Assembly (NCBI GenBank): GCA_900756035.1
Contig: CAAEIR010000406.1
Coordinates: 1 to 25,478 of the forward strand
DNA from: an uncultured Anaerostipes sp.
GTDB taxonomy: Bacteria > Bacillota > Clostridia > Lachnospirales > Lachnospiraceae
Length of the DNA: 25,478 nt
Direction: 5' to 3'
Position numbers and translations under genes: made by a program. Below are positions 1-7,567 of this stretch, piece after piece; position 1 is the stretch's first letter; the number at the start of each line of letters is the position of its first letter. A model generated the notes under the pieces. It saw only the letters and a list, made by a program, of their open reading frames with translations, had not been told where the DNA came from and did no database searches.

Positions 1-457
1 AAACATCATCCGGTGCACATGGCAGAATGATTGCTGCGGCAAAAACAATGTCAAATTTCTTGCCGCTGTTGAGTTTGTCCATATATTTATCGTATATTTC
101 CGGCGATACAATTTTTTTTACAAAAGTTTCGCCGTAGCGTCGTGCAAGATAGAAGTTTGTAAAAGACCCTGCGATAATTCCGATATAGCTGTAAAGAAAT
201 CCCCAAAGCGGACCAAACATAAAAACTCCGGCAAGACAGGTGATGCCTCCGGGAACAATGGGAAAGACAACCTGAAGAAATTGAATCAGGATAAAAAGCG
301 CAGGTCCCAGATATCCCGCGTGGGAAATCAGCATTTGAAGCTGTTCTTTACTGGTAAATAAACCGGTCTGTATGCCGTAAATCAGAAAAATAGCCATAGC
401 GCTAAGGAAGAATACAGTAGTTGCGTTGGTAATATACTTCATTGTTTTGCTGTTCAT
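1..457 (-). CDS. VTT/DedA-like membrane protein (TVP38/TMEM64 family), partial
   Basis: About 152 N-terminal residues are visible, and the C-terminus lies beyond the left edge. Translating the minus strand from the ATG at 457 gives a first hydrophobic segment near residues 11-29, then a VTT-like core: VFPIVPGG at 64-71, a glycine- and aromatic-rich segment with FGPLWGF at 81-87, and ARRYG at 105-109. These features are typical of the SNARE-associated/TVP38/TMEM64 (DedA superfamily) membrane proteins, some of which are linked to lipid scrambling or transport. The specific substrate cannot be read from sequence. The start is preceded by a GGTGGGG purine run. It lies downstream of, and on the same strand as, the XRE gene, but a hairpin terminator separates them, so it is probably transcribed on its own. 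Confidence 0.8.
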   Translation of the reverse strand, partial: MNSKTMKYITNATTVFFLSAMAIFLIYGIQTGLFTSKEQLQMLISHAGYLGPALFILIQFLQVVFPIVPGGITCLAGVFMFGPLWGFLYSYIGIIAGSFTNFYLARRYGETFVKKIVSPEIYDKYMDKLNSGKKFDIVFAAAIILPCAPDDV

Positions 458-486
458 AAACCCCACCATCCTTCGTGAATTATTGT

Positions 487-521
487 TTCTGAAATCATTG
501 TACAATAGCTTTATTTCAGAA
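487..521. promoter_or_regulatory. Inverted repeat upstream of the VTT gene (possible operator)
   Basis: TTCTGAAAT at 487-495 and ATTTCAGAA at 513-521 form a perfect 9-bp inverted repeat with a 17-nt spacer. The spacer contains the palindrome ATTGTACAAT (497-506), which offers a TACAAT -10-like hexamer on either strand. It sits 30-64 bases upstream of the start at 457, where a promoter and operator would be expected. No protein partner is known; the operator role is inferred. Confidence 0.35.
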
Positions 522-580
522 TTCCATAGATATTCCTTACAGCTTTCTTACATTTTTGTCATGTAGAGAATAAAACAATG

Positions 581-619
581 AAAGCCCCTTGTAAAACATT
601 ATGTTTTACCGGGGGCTTT
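581..619. terminator. Hairpin terminator after the XRE gene
   Basis: The arms 581-599 and 601-619 pair almost completely (AAAGCCCC outer, GTAAAACAT inner, with one mismatch and one G-U pair). The hairpin begins one base past the stop codon of the minus-strand XRE gene. On the minus strand it is followed by a T-rich stretch, and on the plus strand by CTTTTTAG, so it may work in both directions. Confidence 0.7.
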
Positions 620-940
620 TTAGTTAGTCTCATCTGTGGAAAGCCGATGAATCAGTCCAATCAGAAGCATAAGATCATCATCACTCAGTCTCTTCATACC
701 GTTGACTGCTTTTCTCAGAAGCTGAGGATTGACAGCATCGGAATCAAAAAATTCCAGGGGAGTAATCTCGAAATAATCACAGATTTTTAAAAATTGGATC
801 ATAGAGGGCATTGCTCTGCCGGAGGAGATTGCCTGAATATAGCTTCGGTTCTGCCCGAGATCTAAACTCATTTGATATTCGGAGATATTTTTCTTAAGCC
901 TCAGCTCAGTAATACGGTTTCGAATAAAGTCTTTGTCCAT
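620..940 (-). CDS. Small XRE-family helix-turn-helix regulator
   Basis: A 106-residue protein with a single HTH domain of the Cro/CI (XRE) type in its N-terminal two thirds: a helix around SEYQMSLDLG (20-29), the turn, and a recognition helix around NRSYIQAISSG (31-41). PSMIQFLKICDYFEITPLEFF (45-65) matches the usual helices 4-5 of this fold. The C-terminal 40 residues form a helical tail with no ligand-binding domain. The start has a perfect AGGAGG eight bases upstream. It is divergent from the GGDEF gene, and the 151-bp region between them holds a near-palindrome that it might bind. Its target and signal cannot be told; chromosomal rather than phage context is inferred from the neighbours. 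Confidence 0.85.
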   Translation of the reverse strand: MDKDFIRNRITELRLKKNISEYQMSLDLGQNRSYIQAISSGRAMPSMIQFLKICDYFEITPLEFFDSDAVNPQLLRKAVNGMKRLSDDDLMLLIGLIHRLSTDETN

Positions 941-981
941 AGATCGTTCCTCCTATGATATAGAATAACAAAATCACTTTC

Positions 982-1010
982 TGGACGATGCGGATATAAT
1001 GTGTTATAAT
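982..1010 (+). promoter_or_regulatory. Candidate promoter for the GGDEF gene
   Basis: TGGACG (982-987), a 17-bp spacer and TATAAT (1005-1010) fit a housekeeping sigma promoter at moderate strength. A second TATAAT at 995-1000 and another at 1057-1062 make the exact start uncertain. The leader would be about 75 nt. Confidence 0.45.
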
Positions 1011-1091
1011 TTTAAAAAAATGCAATATAAAGCATATTATTTACGTTATTTCATTTTATAATACGTAATTTAGAGGACAGGGAGGAACAAT

Positions 1092-2108
1092 ATGAGGGAT
1101 TACAAATCAGAAATTGCGGATGAAGATGCGGTATATAAGAGATTTAATGAATTTCTGTTTTCCTGTCTAAAAGAGGATAAAGAGAAAGTTTTATCAGAAA
1201 TAACGGATCATTTTTTTGCAGTGGGACTGGTTCACAGCCAGATGATACAGAGCAAAAAAGAGATGGAAGAAATCTGGACAGCCGAAAACAATGCTTTGAA
1301 GGGTGTGATAGATTATGAAATCAGAGATTTTGCAACAACCTGTCCGGCAGAAGGGTTTATGGAGTGTTTTTGCACGATAGTTTTTCACAGGGAAGACACC
1401 ATTATAAAGAATTGCCCATACTGTATGAGTGCAGCGGCAGGATTTTTAAAAGAGGGAGATCAATACCGTCTTTTGCATATGTTTTTATCGGAGTCATATT
1501 TGCCGGAAGAATTTTTTGCAAAAATGTTTCAGGAATATAAGGCGGATTCTTATGTGTCAGATGAGTCTAAATATGTTGCCCAGGATCTGTTCCTTAGTGT
1601 GCTAAATGATGCGGTCAGAGATCCTCTGACAGGAGTATATAATCGAAGAAGAGGGGAAGGATTGGTTGAAAAGGTATTGCAGGGCAACACATCCTATGTG
1701 TTTTTGGTATTGGATATTGATCATTTTAAGGGGATTAATGATCTCTATGGGCACCAGGAGGGAGATCGGATTTTGCAGTATACGGTAGATTTGATGCGGC
1801 GCTCTTTTCGGGGGTCAGATATTATCTTCCGGCTGGGCGGTGATGAGTTTGTAATTTTTGCATACCCTTGTGACGACCCGGAAGTTATGGAGGTGAAACT
1901 TAAAAAAATTAATTTGCAGTTTCAGAAGGAAATCAAGCAACATTATAAAGAAAGCAAGGCATCCTTGTCGTTTGGAGGAGTTTGCGGAGAAGGAGAGGTT
2001 GCTTTTCAGGAATTATACCAGAAAGCGGACCGGGTCTTATATGAGGTAAAGCGTTCCAGAAAGAACAGACAGATGATACGAAAAATTGACAGTATTTCAG
2101 AAGAATAG
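1092..2108 (+). CDS. Diguanylate cyclase with NTF2/SnoaL-like N-terminal domain
   Basis: This 338-residue protein probably makes cyclic di-GMP from two GTP. The C-terminal GGDEF domain starts at DPLTGVYNRR (177-186). It has the metal/nucleotide segment LVLDIDHFK (205-213), an intact RLGGDEF active site (GGDEF at 249-253) and an RGSD at 240-243, exactly five residues before GGDEF. That spacing is the classic RxxD inhibitory site, so product feedback is likely. Residues about 10-150 have no membrane segment and resemble the alpha+beta NTF2/SnoaL-like fold that accompanies GGDEF domains in related Clostridia; this assignment is by pattern and less certain. It probably serves as a cytoplasmic sensor or dimerisation module. 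The start follows GGGAGGA. A strong terminator follows the stop, so the gene is monocistronic. Confidence 0.88.
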   Translation: MRDYKSEIADEDAVYKRFNEFLFSCLKEDKEKVLSEITDHFFAVGLVHSQMIQSKKEMEEIWTAENNALKGVIDYEIRDFATTCPAEGFMECFCTIVFHREDTIIKNCPYCMSAAAGFLKEGDQYRLLHMFLSESYLPEEFFAKMFQEYKADSYVSDESKYVAQDLFLSVLNDAVRDPLTGVYNRRRGEGLVEKVLQGNTSYVFLVLDIDHFKGINDLYGHQEGDRILQYTVDLMRRSFRGSDIIFRLGGDEFVIFAYPCDDPEVMEVKLKKINLQFQKEIKQHYKESKASLSFGGVCGEGEVAFQELYQKADRVLYEVKRSRKNRQMIRKIDSISEE

Positions 2109-2110
2109 TA

Positions 2111-2142
2111 AAAAAATCGGATCGAAAGATTCGATTTTTTTG
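2111..2142 (+). terminator. Intrinsic terminator of the GGDEF gene
   Basis: AAAAAATCGGATC and GATTCGATTTTTT pair around a GAAA tetraloop (2124-2127). The 3' arm runs into a seven-base T tract. It lies two bases after the stop codon. Confidence 0.9.
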
Positions 2143-2173
2143 TGTTTCATGGGAATATGTCATAGGATATGTT

Positions 2174-2205
2174 ACAATAATGTCACTATTTGATGTCACT
2201 ATTGT
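2174..2205. promoter_or_regulatory. Repeat cluster upstream of mtlR, candidate MtlR operator
   Basis: ATGTCACTATT occurs twice in direct orientation at 2180-2190 and 2193-2203 (13-bp period). ACAATA at 2174-2179 and TATTGT at 2200-2205 form an outer inverted repeat. GTCAC half-sites in pairs resemble the operators described for Firmicute MtlR activators. The position about 30-60 bases upstream of the promoter suits an activator. The operator role is inferred. Confidence 0.45.
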
Positions 2206-2233
2206 ATGTGGACAAAACTGGGATATATACATA

Positions 2234-2262
2234 TTGTTTTTATGAAGATATGTCTATATAAT
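2234..2262 (+). promoter_or_regulatory. Promoter of the mannitol operon
   Basis: TTGTTT (2234-2239), a 17-bp spacer and TATAAT (2257-2262) sit just before mtlR. Transcription from about 2269 would leave a short leader holding AAAGGG before the ATG at 2285. The good -10 with an imperfect -35 is consistent with dependence on an activator. Confidence 0.6.
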
Positions 2263-2284
2263 AATACATGAAAGGGATGAAAAA

Positions 2285-4372
2285 ATGTCAAAAGAATCCG
2301 GATTAACAAAAAGACAGAAATCAATCATCAAAATGCTGATTCAGTTTAGTGCTGACAACCCAATAACAATACAGGCAATTTCAGCGAAGTTAAAATTAAG
2401 TTCCAGGACGATTCTTCGAGAGATGCCTGACATTGATCGCTGGTTTGAGGAGAATGATTTTCAACTGATAAAGAAACCAAGAGTGGGTCTTTATGTAAAA
2501 GAGGATCAGGAAACAAGAAAATTCATCGGGGAACTGGTGGAGATGGATCACGACAAGTTTGGGTATTCTAAGGAGGATCGTCAGGGAAGAATTATATCAG
2601 ATCTTCTAATGCTTAATGAACCACTAAAGTATTTTTATTTTACATCCCTTTTTCGTATTTCGGATGGAACGCTGACCAATGATTTGGATGAGATCGAACA
2701 GTGGATGAGTCATTATAACTTATCGCTTGTTCGGAAACCGGGAATCGGAATTTACTGGACCGGGAAAGAGGAAGACTACCGTCAGGCAGTAACGATGATG
2801 CTTCGCAGGAAACTGGAAGGGCATATGCTGTCAGAACTTTTTCATAATGAAGAAGTGATGCAGAGCGGGCTGTTTTCAAATGTGACGCAGGACTTTTTCA
2901 ATGAGGCTGTGTGGATGGTTCAGGAATTACAGAATTTGCTGGATATTCAATATACGGAGCGTTCAATTCGACACCTGTCTTTGTATTTTACGGTTGCAAA
3001 AAGCAGGATTTCTCAGGGACTTGAAGTAGATAGCGACGGAAAGAATCTTGCACCGATGATGCATCTTCCGGAGTGTCAGATGGCAAACTGGATTGGAAGC
3101 AAAATAAGCTATGCAGTAGGACATCAGGTTTCAGAAGGAGAAGTCTACTGTATTGCAATGCAGCTTTTAACAGCAAAGATATGGAAGAACAAACATGACA
3201 GCAAGTATGACGAAGAAAGTTTCAGAGTGCGGCAGATTGTTATTAAGATCACATTGAATATGGAAAAGCTTCTGGATATGGAGTTTCTGGGAAATACTGT
3301 TTTGATTGACGGACTTTGCAATCATATGAAGCCGGCGGTCAACAGGATTCGAATGGGGCTGTTTGCAGAGAATACCCATATGGAGATGTTGAGAGAAAAG
3401 TATATGGATGTTTATCAGGCGGCGGTAGAGGCATGCGGTTTTCTGAAAGAAGAATTACAGGTTTCAGAAATATCAGAAGAAGAGTTAGGCTTTATTGCAA
3501 TGTACTTTTGTGCATTTATTGAAAAGCAGAAAGAAGAAGACAAACACTTCCGGGTATATGTTGCCTGTCCGCATGGAATCGGAACTTCCCAGATGTTATC
3601 CGTATACTTAAAGAGAGATTTTCCGCAGCTTCGGATTCAGAAGATCATATCAAGTGCCGACATCAAAGTAGAAGAACTGGTAGAGGAAGAAATTGACCTT
3701 GTAATTTCGACTACAGAGCTGGATCTTGCATTTCCGAATGTATATGTTAGTTCTATGTTGACAGAAACCGATAAGATGATGATTAAGACAGCATTGTCGA
3801 ACATTCGTAAGAAACACAAAAAGAAGCCGATAAAAGGGACTCGAAAGTCAAAGAAGACTCGAAGAAGGAATATTCAGTATATGGTAACTCTCGGCCAGGA
3901 GATACTTCAGGTATTGGATAACATTAAACTTTCTATAGGAGAGAATCTTCAAAGTAAGGCAGATTTGATTGAGTATGCGGGAACTGTATTTGCAAGAAGT
4001 GAAGAAGATGCCGGAAAGATTACGGCAGAACTTTACAAAAGAGAAGAACTTGCCAGTACTTTTATTCCGGGCATGAATGTATTATTTCTGCATAGTGAGA
4101 CAAAAGGTGTAAAGCACTGCCGATTCGGTTATATTTATCTGAAGGAGCCGATTGCAGAGCAGGAATTATTGATTCGGGGAGCAGTGCTGATGCTGATTCC
4201 CAAAGAAGAAGGGAATCGGGTTTTTCGGGAGGTAATGAGCGAAGTCAGCGGAGCTCTTGCCGAAAAAGATCAGATTATTACATATCTGTTCCAGAAAAAC
4301 AGAAAAGCCGTGGAGGCCGAACTTGAGGCAAGCCTCGGCAGCTATTTTGAAAAGATTATGAAAAGAGAATGA
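2285..4372 (+). CDS. mtlR: MtlR, PRD-type transcriptional activator of mannitol utilisation
   Basis: A 695-residue regulator with the order DNA-binding HTH (8-60) and a second winged-HTH-like segment (100-160), PRD1 (about 195-305), PRD2 (about 310-420), EIIB-Gat-like domain (422-500) and EIIA-Mtl-like domain (535-690). Such proteins read PTS phosphorylation and switch on mtl genes when mannitol flows in. Visible phosphosites are H230 in PRD1, H347 in PRD2 (HMKP), C428 in the EIIB-like loop CPHGIGTS, and H603 in the EIIA-like domain. The second histidines usual in each PRD appear to be Q293 and Y407 instead, so control may be simpler than in Bacillus subtilis. A very basic linker (about 509-528) joins the EIIB-like and EIIA-like parts. 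The gene is first in the operon, 28 bp ahead of mtlA. The mannitol assignment rests on mtlA and mtlD next door. Confidence 0.92.
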   Translation: MSKESGLTKRQKSIIKMLIQFSADNPITIQAISAKLKLSSRTILREMPDIDRWFEENDFQLIKKPRVGLYVKEDQETRKFIGELVEMDHDKFGYSKEDRQGRIISDLLMLNEPLKYFYFTSLFRISDGTLTNDLDEIEQWMSHYNLSLVRKPGIGIYWTGKEEDYRQAVTMMLRRKLEGHMLSELFHNEEVMQSGLFSNVTQDFFNEAVWMVQELQNLLDIQYTERSIRHLSLYFTVAKSRISQGLEVDSDGKNLAPMMHLPECQMANWIGSKISYAVGHQVSEGEVYCIAMQLLTAKIWKNKHDSKYDEESFRVRQIVIKITLNMEKLLDMEFLGNTVLIDGLCNHMKPAVNRIRMGLFAENTHMEMLREKYMDVYQAAVEACGFLKEELQVSEISEEELGFIAMYFCAFIEKQKEEDKHFRVYVACPHGIGTSQMLSVYLKRDFPQLRIQKIISSADIKVEELVEEEIDLVISTTELDLAFPNVYVSSMLTETDKMMIKTALSNIRKKHKKKPIKGTRKSKKTRRRNIQYMVTLGQEILQVLDNIKLSIGENLQSKADLIEYAGTVFARSEEDAGKITAELYKREELASTFIPGMNVLFLHSETKGVKHCRFGYIYLKEPIAEQELLIRGAVLMLIPKEEGNRVFREVMSEVSGALAEKDQIITYLFQKNRKAVEAELEASLGSYFEKIMKRE

Positions 4373-4400
4373 GAATTTGAGATAAGGAGGATTTTGTGAC

Positions 4401-6281
4401 ATGAAAAATGGATTACAAAAATTCGGTAAGTTTTTAAGTGCAATGGTAATGCCAAATATCGGAGCATTTATTGCATGGGGATTTATTACAGCGTTATTTA
4501 TTGCAGATGGATGGATTCCAAATGAGAAATTAGCGTCTATTCAGCCATATATGCTGACATTTCTTCTTCCGATTCTGATCGCTTTTACAGGCGGAAGACA
4601 GGTCGGAGGTGATCGTGGAGGTGTTATGGGAGCCATCGCGGTTATGGGATGTATTGCAGGTGTCGGAGGTTTTGACGGACAGCCAATGTTAATGGGAGCT
4701 ATGGTAATGGGACCATTTGCAGGATGGGTAATTAAGACTTTTGACAAGGCAATGGACGGACATATGCCAGCAGGATTTGAGATGCTAATTAATAACTTCT
4801 CTGTTGGTATTCTGGGCATGATTGTTGCAATTATCGGTTATTTCCTGATCGGACCGTTTATGTCAGCGGTTCTGGCAGTATTAACAGCAGGAGTTAATAC
4901 TCTGGTGAATGCAAATCTTCTGCCACTGTCAGCAATCTTTATTGAACCGGCAAAAGTATTATTCTTAAATAATGCGTTAAATCATGGTATTTTTACACCA
5001 ATTGGAATTGAGCAGGCGAAAGAAGCCGGTAAATCCATTATGTATATGCTGGAAGCAAATCCGGGTCCGGGACTTGGCGTTTTAATTGCATATATGTTAT
5101 TTTCAAAGGACAAAGTTACAAAATCATCCGCACCGGGAGCTATTATTATTCATTTCTTTGGAGGAATCCATGAGATTTATTTCCCGTATGTATTAATGAA
5201 TCCGATTGTAATTATCGCGCCGATCGTAGGTAATATCTGTGCAATTACATTTTTCACTATTACAAAATGCGGACTCATCGGACCATCATCACCAGGTTCC
5301 ATCATTGCATACCTGTCAATGTCTCCAAAGAGTCAGATGGTACTGACAATACTTGGTGTATTAATCGCAACTGTAGTATCTTTCCTGATTGCGTCACCGA
5401 TTATTCGTATGGCAGACGGAAAGAGTCTTGAGGATGCTCAAAATGATATGGCAGCAAAGAAAGCAGAATCTAAGGGAATCGTTGTAGAGTCCGGAGAGAA
5501 AAAGAATGCAGACGAAGTAAAGAAAATCGTATTCGCATGTGATGCCGGAATGGGATCTTCCGCAATGGGAGCTACAAAGTTTAGAAATCGCGTGAAAGCA
5601 CAGCGTCCGGATCTTACAGTTATTAATACATCTGTAGACAATATTCCGGCAGATTGTGATATCGCAGTTGTTCAGGCAGTTTTAGTGGACCGTGCAAAGA
5701 AATCTGCACCACAGGCACAGATGGTTATTATTAACAACTTCCTTCAGGATCCGAATCTGGATGCTCTGTATGATCAGATGACATCACAGCCGGCAAGCCA
5801 GAGCGAGACAGCTGTAGCTGCAGAAGAGGCAGTTTCTGAAGAACCGGCTCTTAGTGAATCTAAGATCCTTGTGGAAGAAGGAATTAAAACAGGTTTAAAA
5901 TCTGTTGACAAATATGAGGCCATTCGTGCAGCAGGAAAATTATTAAATGAACTTGGATATGTAGAAGAAGAATATATTGAAGCCATGGTGAAGAGAGAAG
6001 ATACTGTAAGTACTTATATGGGTATGGGTGTTGCAATTCCTCACGGAACCGGTGATGCGAAAGAAAGAGTTCAAAAAACAGGAATCGTTATGCTTCAGTA
6101 TCCGGATGGTGTAGATTTCGGTGAGGAAAAAGCACAGTTAGTTTTCGGTATTGCAGGCATCGGGGATGAACATTTAGGTCTTCTTGCCAAGATTACAGAA
6201 GTCATTGGCGATGAAGAGAAACTGGACCAGTTGAAGAACACAAAAAATATTGACGAAATTATGGAGATGTTTCAGTCATAA
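4401..6281 (+). CDS. mtlA: Mannitol-specific PTS permease, fused EIICBA
   Basis: A 626-residue membrane permease that imports mannitol and releases it inside as mannitol 1-phosphate. The EIIC membrane domain covers about 1-335 and carries the signature GIHEIYFPYV with the key glutamate at E258. The EIIB domain (about 373-460) has its phosphocysteine C380 in FACDAGMGSS. After an Ala/Glu-rich linker (464-485), the EIIA domain (486-626) has its phosphohistidine H548 in GVAIPHG. This all-in-one arrangement is as in Escherichia coli MtlA (637 residues) and explains why no mtlF is present; Bacillus-type systems often have EIIA separate. AAGGAGG at 4384-4390 supports the ATG. It is the second gene of the operon. 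Confidence 0.97.
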   Translation: MKNGLQKFGKFLSAMVMPNIGAFIAWGFITALFIADGWIPNEKLASIQPYMLTFLLPILIAFTGGRQVGGDRGGVMGAIAVMGCIAGVGGFDGQPMLMGAMVMGPFAGWVIKTFDKAMDGHMPAGFEMLINNFSVGILGMIVAIIGYFLIGPFMSAVLAVLTAGVNTLVNANLLPLSAIFIEPAKVLFLNNALNHGIFTPIGIEQAKEAGKSIMYMLEANPGPGLGVLIAYMLFSKDKVTKSSAPGAIIIHFFGGIHEIYFPYVLMNPIVIIAPIVGNICAITFFTITKCGLIGPSSPGSIIAYLSMSPKSQMVLTILGVLIATVVSFLIASPIIRMADGKSLEDAQNDMAAKKAESKGIVVESGEKKNADEVKKIVFACDAGMGSSAMGATKFRNRVKAQRPDLTVINTSVDNIPADCDIAVVQAVLVDRAKKSAPQAQMVIINNFLQDPNLDALYDQMTSQPASQSETAVAAEEAVSEEPALSESKILVEEGIKTGLKSVDKYEAIRAAGKLLNELGYVEEEYIEAMVKREDTVSTYMGMGVAIPHGTGDAKERVQKTGIVMLQYPDGVDFGEEKAQLVFGIAGIGDEHLGLLAKITEVIGDEEKLDQLKNTKNIDEIMEMFQS

Positions 6282-6334
6282 ATAATCCGTAATGATACAG
6301 ATCAAAATAGTTTTTAATCTTAGGAGTGAGAAAA

Positions 6335-7474
6335 ATGAAAAAAGCAATTCAGTTTGGAGCAGGGAACATTGGACGTGGATTTATCGGAGGATTACTTTCT
6401 AAAGCAGGATACCATGTGGTATTTGCAGATGTAAACGACCAGATTATTGACAAGATCAATGAAGACGGAAAATACACAATCTTTGTAAAGGATGTAGAAA
6501 GCAGCGAGATTGTAATTACGGACATCAGTGGTGTAAACTCCACAAAACCGGAACTGATTGATGAAATCAAAGAAGCTGAGATTATTACAACTGCTGTCGG
6601 ACTTCGTATTCTTCCGATTATTGCACCGGCAGTTGCAGAGGGAATCAAAGCCAGAAAAGAAGCCGGATCAAAAGCATGTTTAAATATCATTGCGTGTGAA
6701 AATGCAATCAAAGGAAGTTCTCAGTTAAAAGAGGCTGTTTATGGACACTTGAATGATGAAGAGAAGGCATATGCGGATGAGTATGTGGGATTCCCGGACT
6801 GCTCTGTAGACCGTATTGTACCACCGGTACGTCTTGACAATCCGATTGATGTTGTTGTAGAAAACTACTATGAGTGGAACGTAGAGGAAGCATCTTTTAA
6901 AGGTGAGATTCCTGCGATTGAAGGAATGAATCTTGCGGATAATCTGATGGCTTACATTGAAAGAAAGCTGTTTACTTTAAATACAGGACACTGTATTACA
7001 GCATACCTTGGAAACTACAAAGGTTATAAGACGATTGATGAAAGTATCGCAGATGAAGAAATCTTAAAAATTGTGAAAAAAGCAATGCAGCAGAGTGGAA
7101 TGGCATTGGTTCACAAATATGGATTTGATAAGGATACACACTTTAAGTATATTGAGAAAATCTTAAATCGTTTCAAAAATCCGTATCTGGTGGATGATAC
7201 AGCCCGTGTCGGAAGAGAGCCTCTTAGAAAATTAAGTGCTACAGACCGATTGACAAAACCGACAATGACTGCGTTGGAATATGATTTGCCGGTAGATGCA
7301 CTTCTTACCGGAATTGCAGCAGGATTAAAATATGACAATGCAGAAGATCCACAGAGTGTAGAACTTCAGGATAAAATTAAAGCATCAGGAGTGAAAGAAG
7401 CATTAAAAGAAGTTTCAGGAATCACAGATGAGAAAATTCTTAGTAATGTTGTTGAAATTTATGATGCAATGTAA
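6335..7474 (+). CDS. mtlD: Mannitol-1-phosphate 5-dehydrogenase
   Basis: Oxidises mannitol 1-phosphate to fructose 6-phosphate with NAD+, completing entry of mannitol into glycolysis. The protein (379 residues, close to the E. coli 382) opens with a Rossmann loop, FGAGNIGRGFIGG. The long-chain polyol dehydrogenase core has the active-site segment RKLFTLNTGHCITAYLG, which contains the conserved Lys, Asn and His. I chose the ATG at 6335, because GGAG at 6323-6326 is eight bases upstream. An in-frame GTG at 6326 overlaps that ribosome binding site and is unlikely to be used. The gene follows mtlA by 53 bp and ends in a strong hairpin, so it is last in the operon. Confidence 0.96.
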   Translation: MKKAIQFGAGNIGRGFIGGLLSKAGYHVVFADVNDQIIDKINEDGKYTIFVKDVESSEIVITDISGVNSTKPELIDEIKEAEIITTAVGLRILPIIAPAVAEGIKARKEAGSKACLNIIACENAIKGSSQLKEAVYGHLNDEEKAYADEYVGFPDCSVDRIVPPVRLDNPIDVVVENYYEWNVEEASFKGEIPAIEGMNLADNLMAYIERKLFTLNTGHCITAYLGNYKGYKTIDESIADEEILKIVKKAMQQSGMALVHKYGFDKDTHFKYIEKILNRFKNPYLVDDTARVGREPLRKLSATDRLTKPTMTALEYDLPVDALLTGIAAGLKYDNAEDPQSVELQDKIKASGVKEALKEVSGITDEKILSNVVEIYDAM

Positions 7475-7510
7475 ACACAATTTACGGGTGTAAATTTATA
7501 TTTCAAATAG

Positions 7511-7558
7511 TGAAAAGAAGTGATATTGGGCGTCAGATCCTAATATCACTTCTTTTCA
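7511..7558. terminator. Bidirectional terminator between mtlD and rqcH
   Basis: TGAAAAGAAGTGATATT (7511-7527) and its exact complement (7542-7558) form a 17-bp stem, extended by three further pairs (7528-7530 with 7539-7541) and closed by an eight-base loop. The A-rich 5' arm and T-rich 3' arm read as a terminator on both strands, as expected between two convergent genes. Confidence 0.9.
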
Positions 7559-7567
7559 TAATAAGAT

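Noticed and set aside
941..1091. Cyclic di-GMP riboswitch before the GGDEF gene
   Set aside because: The spacer is AT-rich with only a short inverted repeat; no GEMM-like paired stems are visible.
1933..2232. 99-codon frame on the minus strand over the end of the GGDEF gene
   Set aside because: It is antisense to a clear GGDEF domain and to its terminator, with no recognisable protein features.
2143..2284. Catabolite-repression (cre) site before the mannitol operon
   Set aside because: No stretch matches the TGWAANCGNTNWCA pattern well enough.
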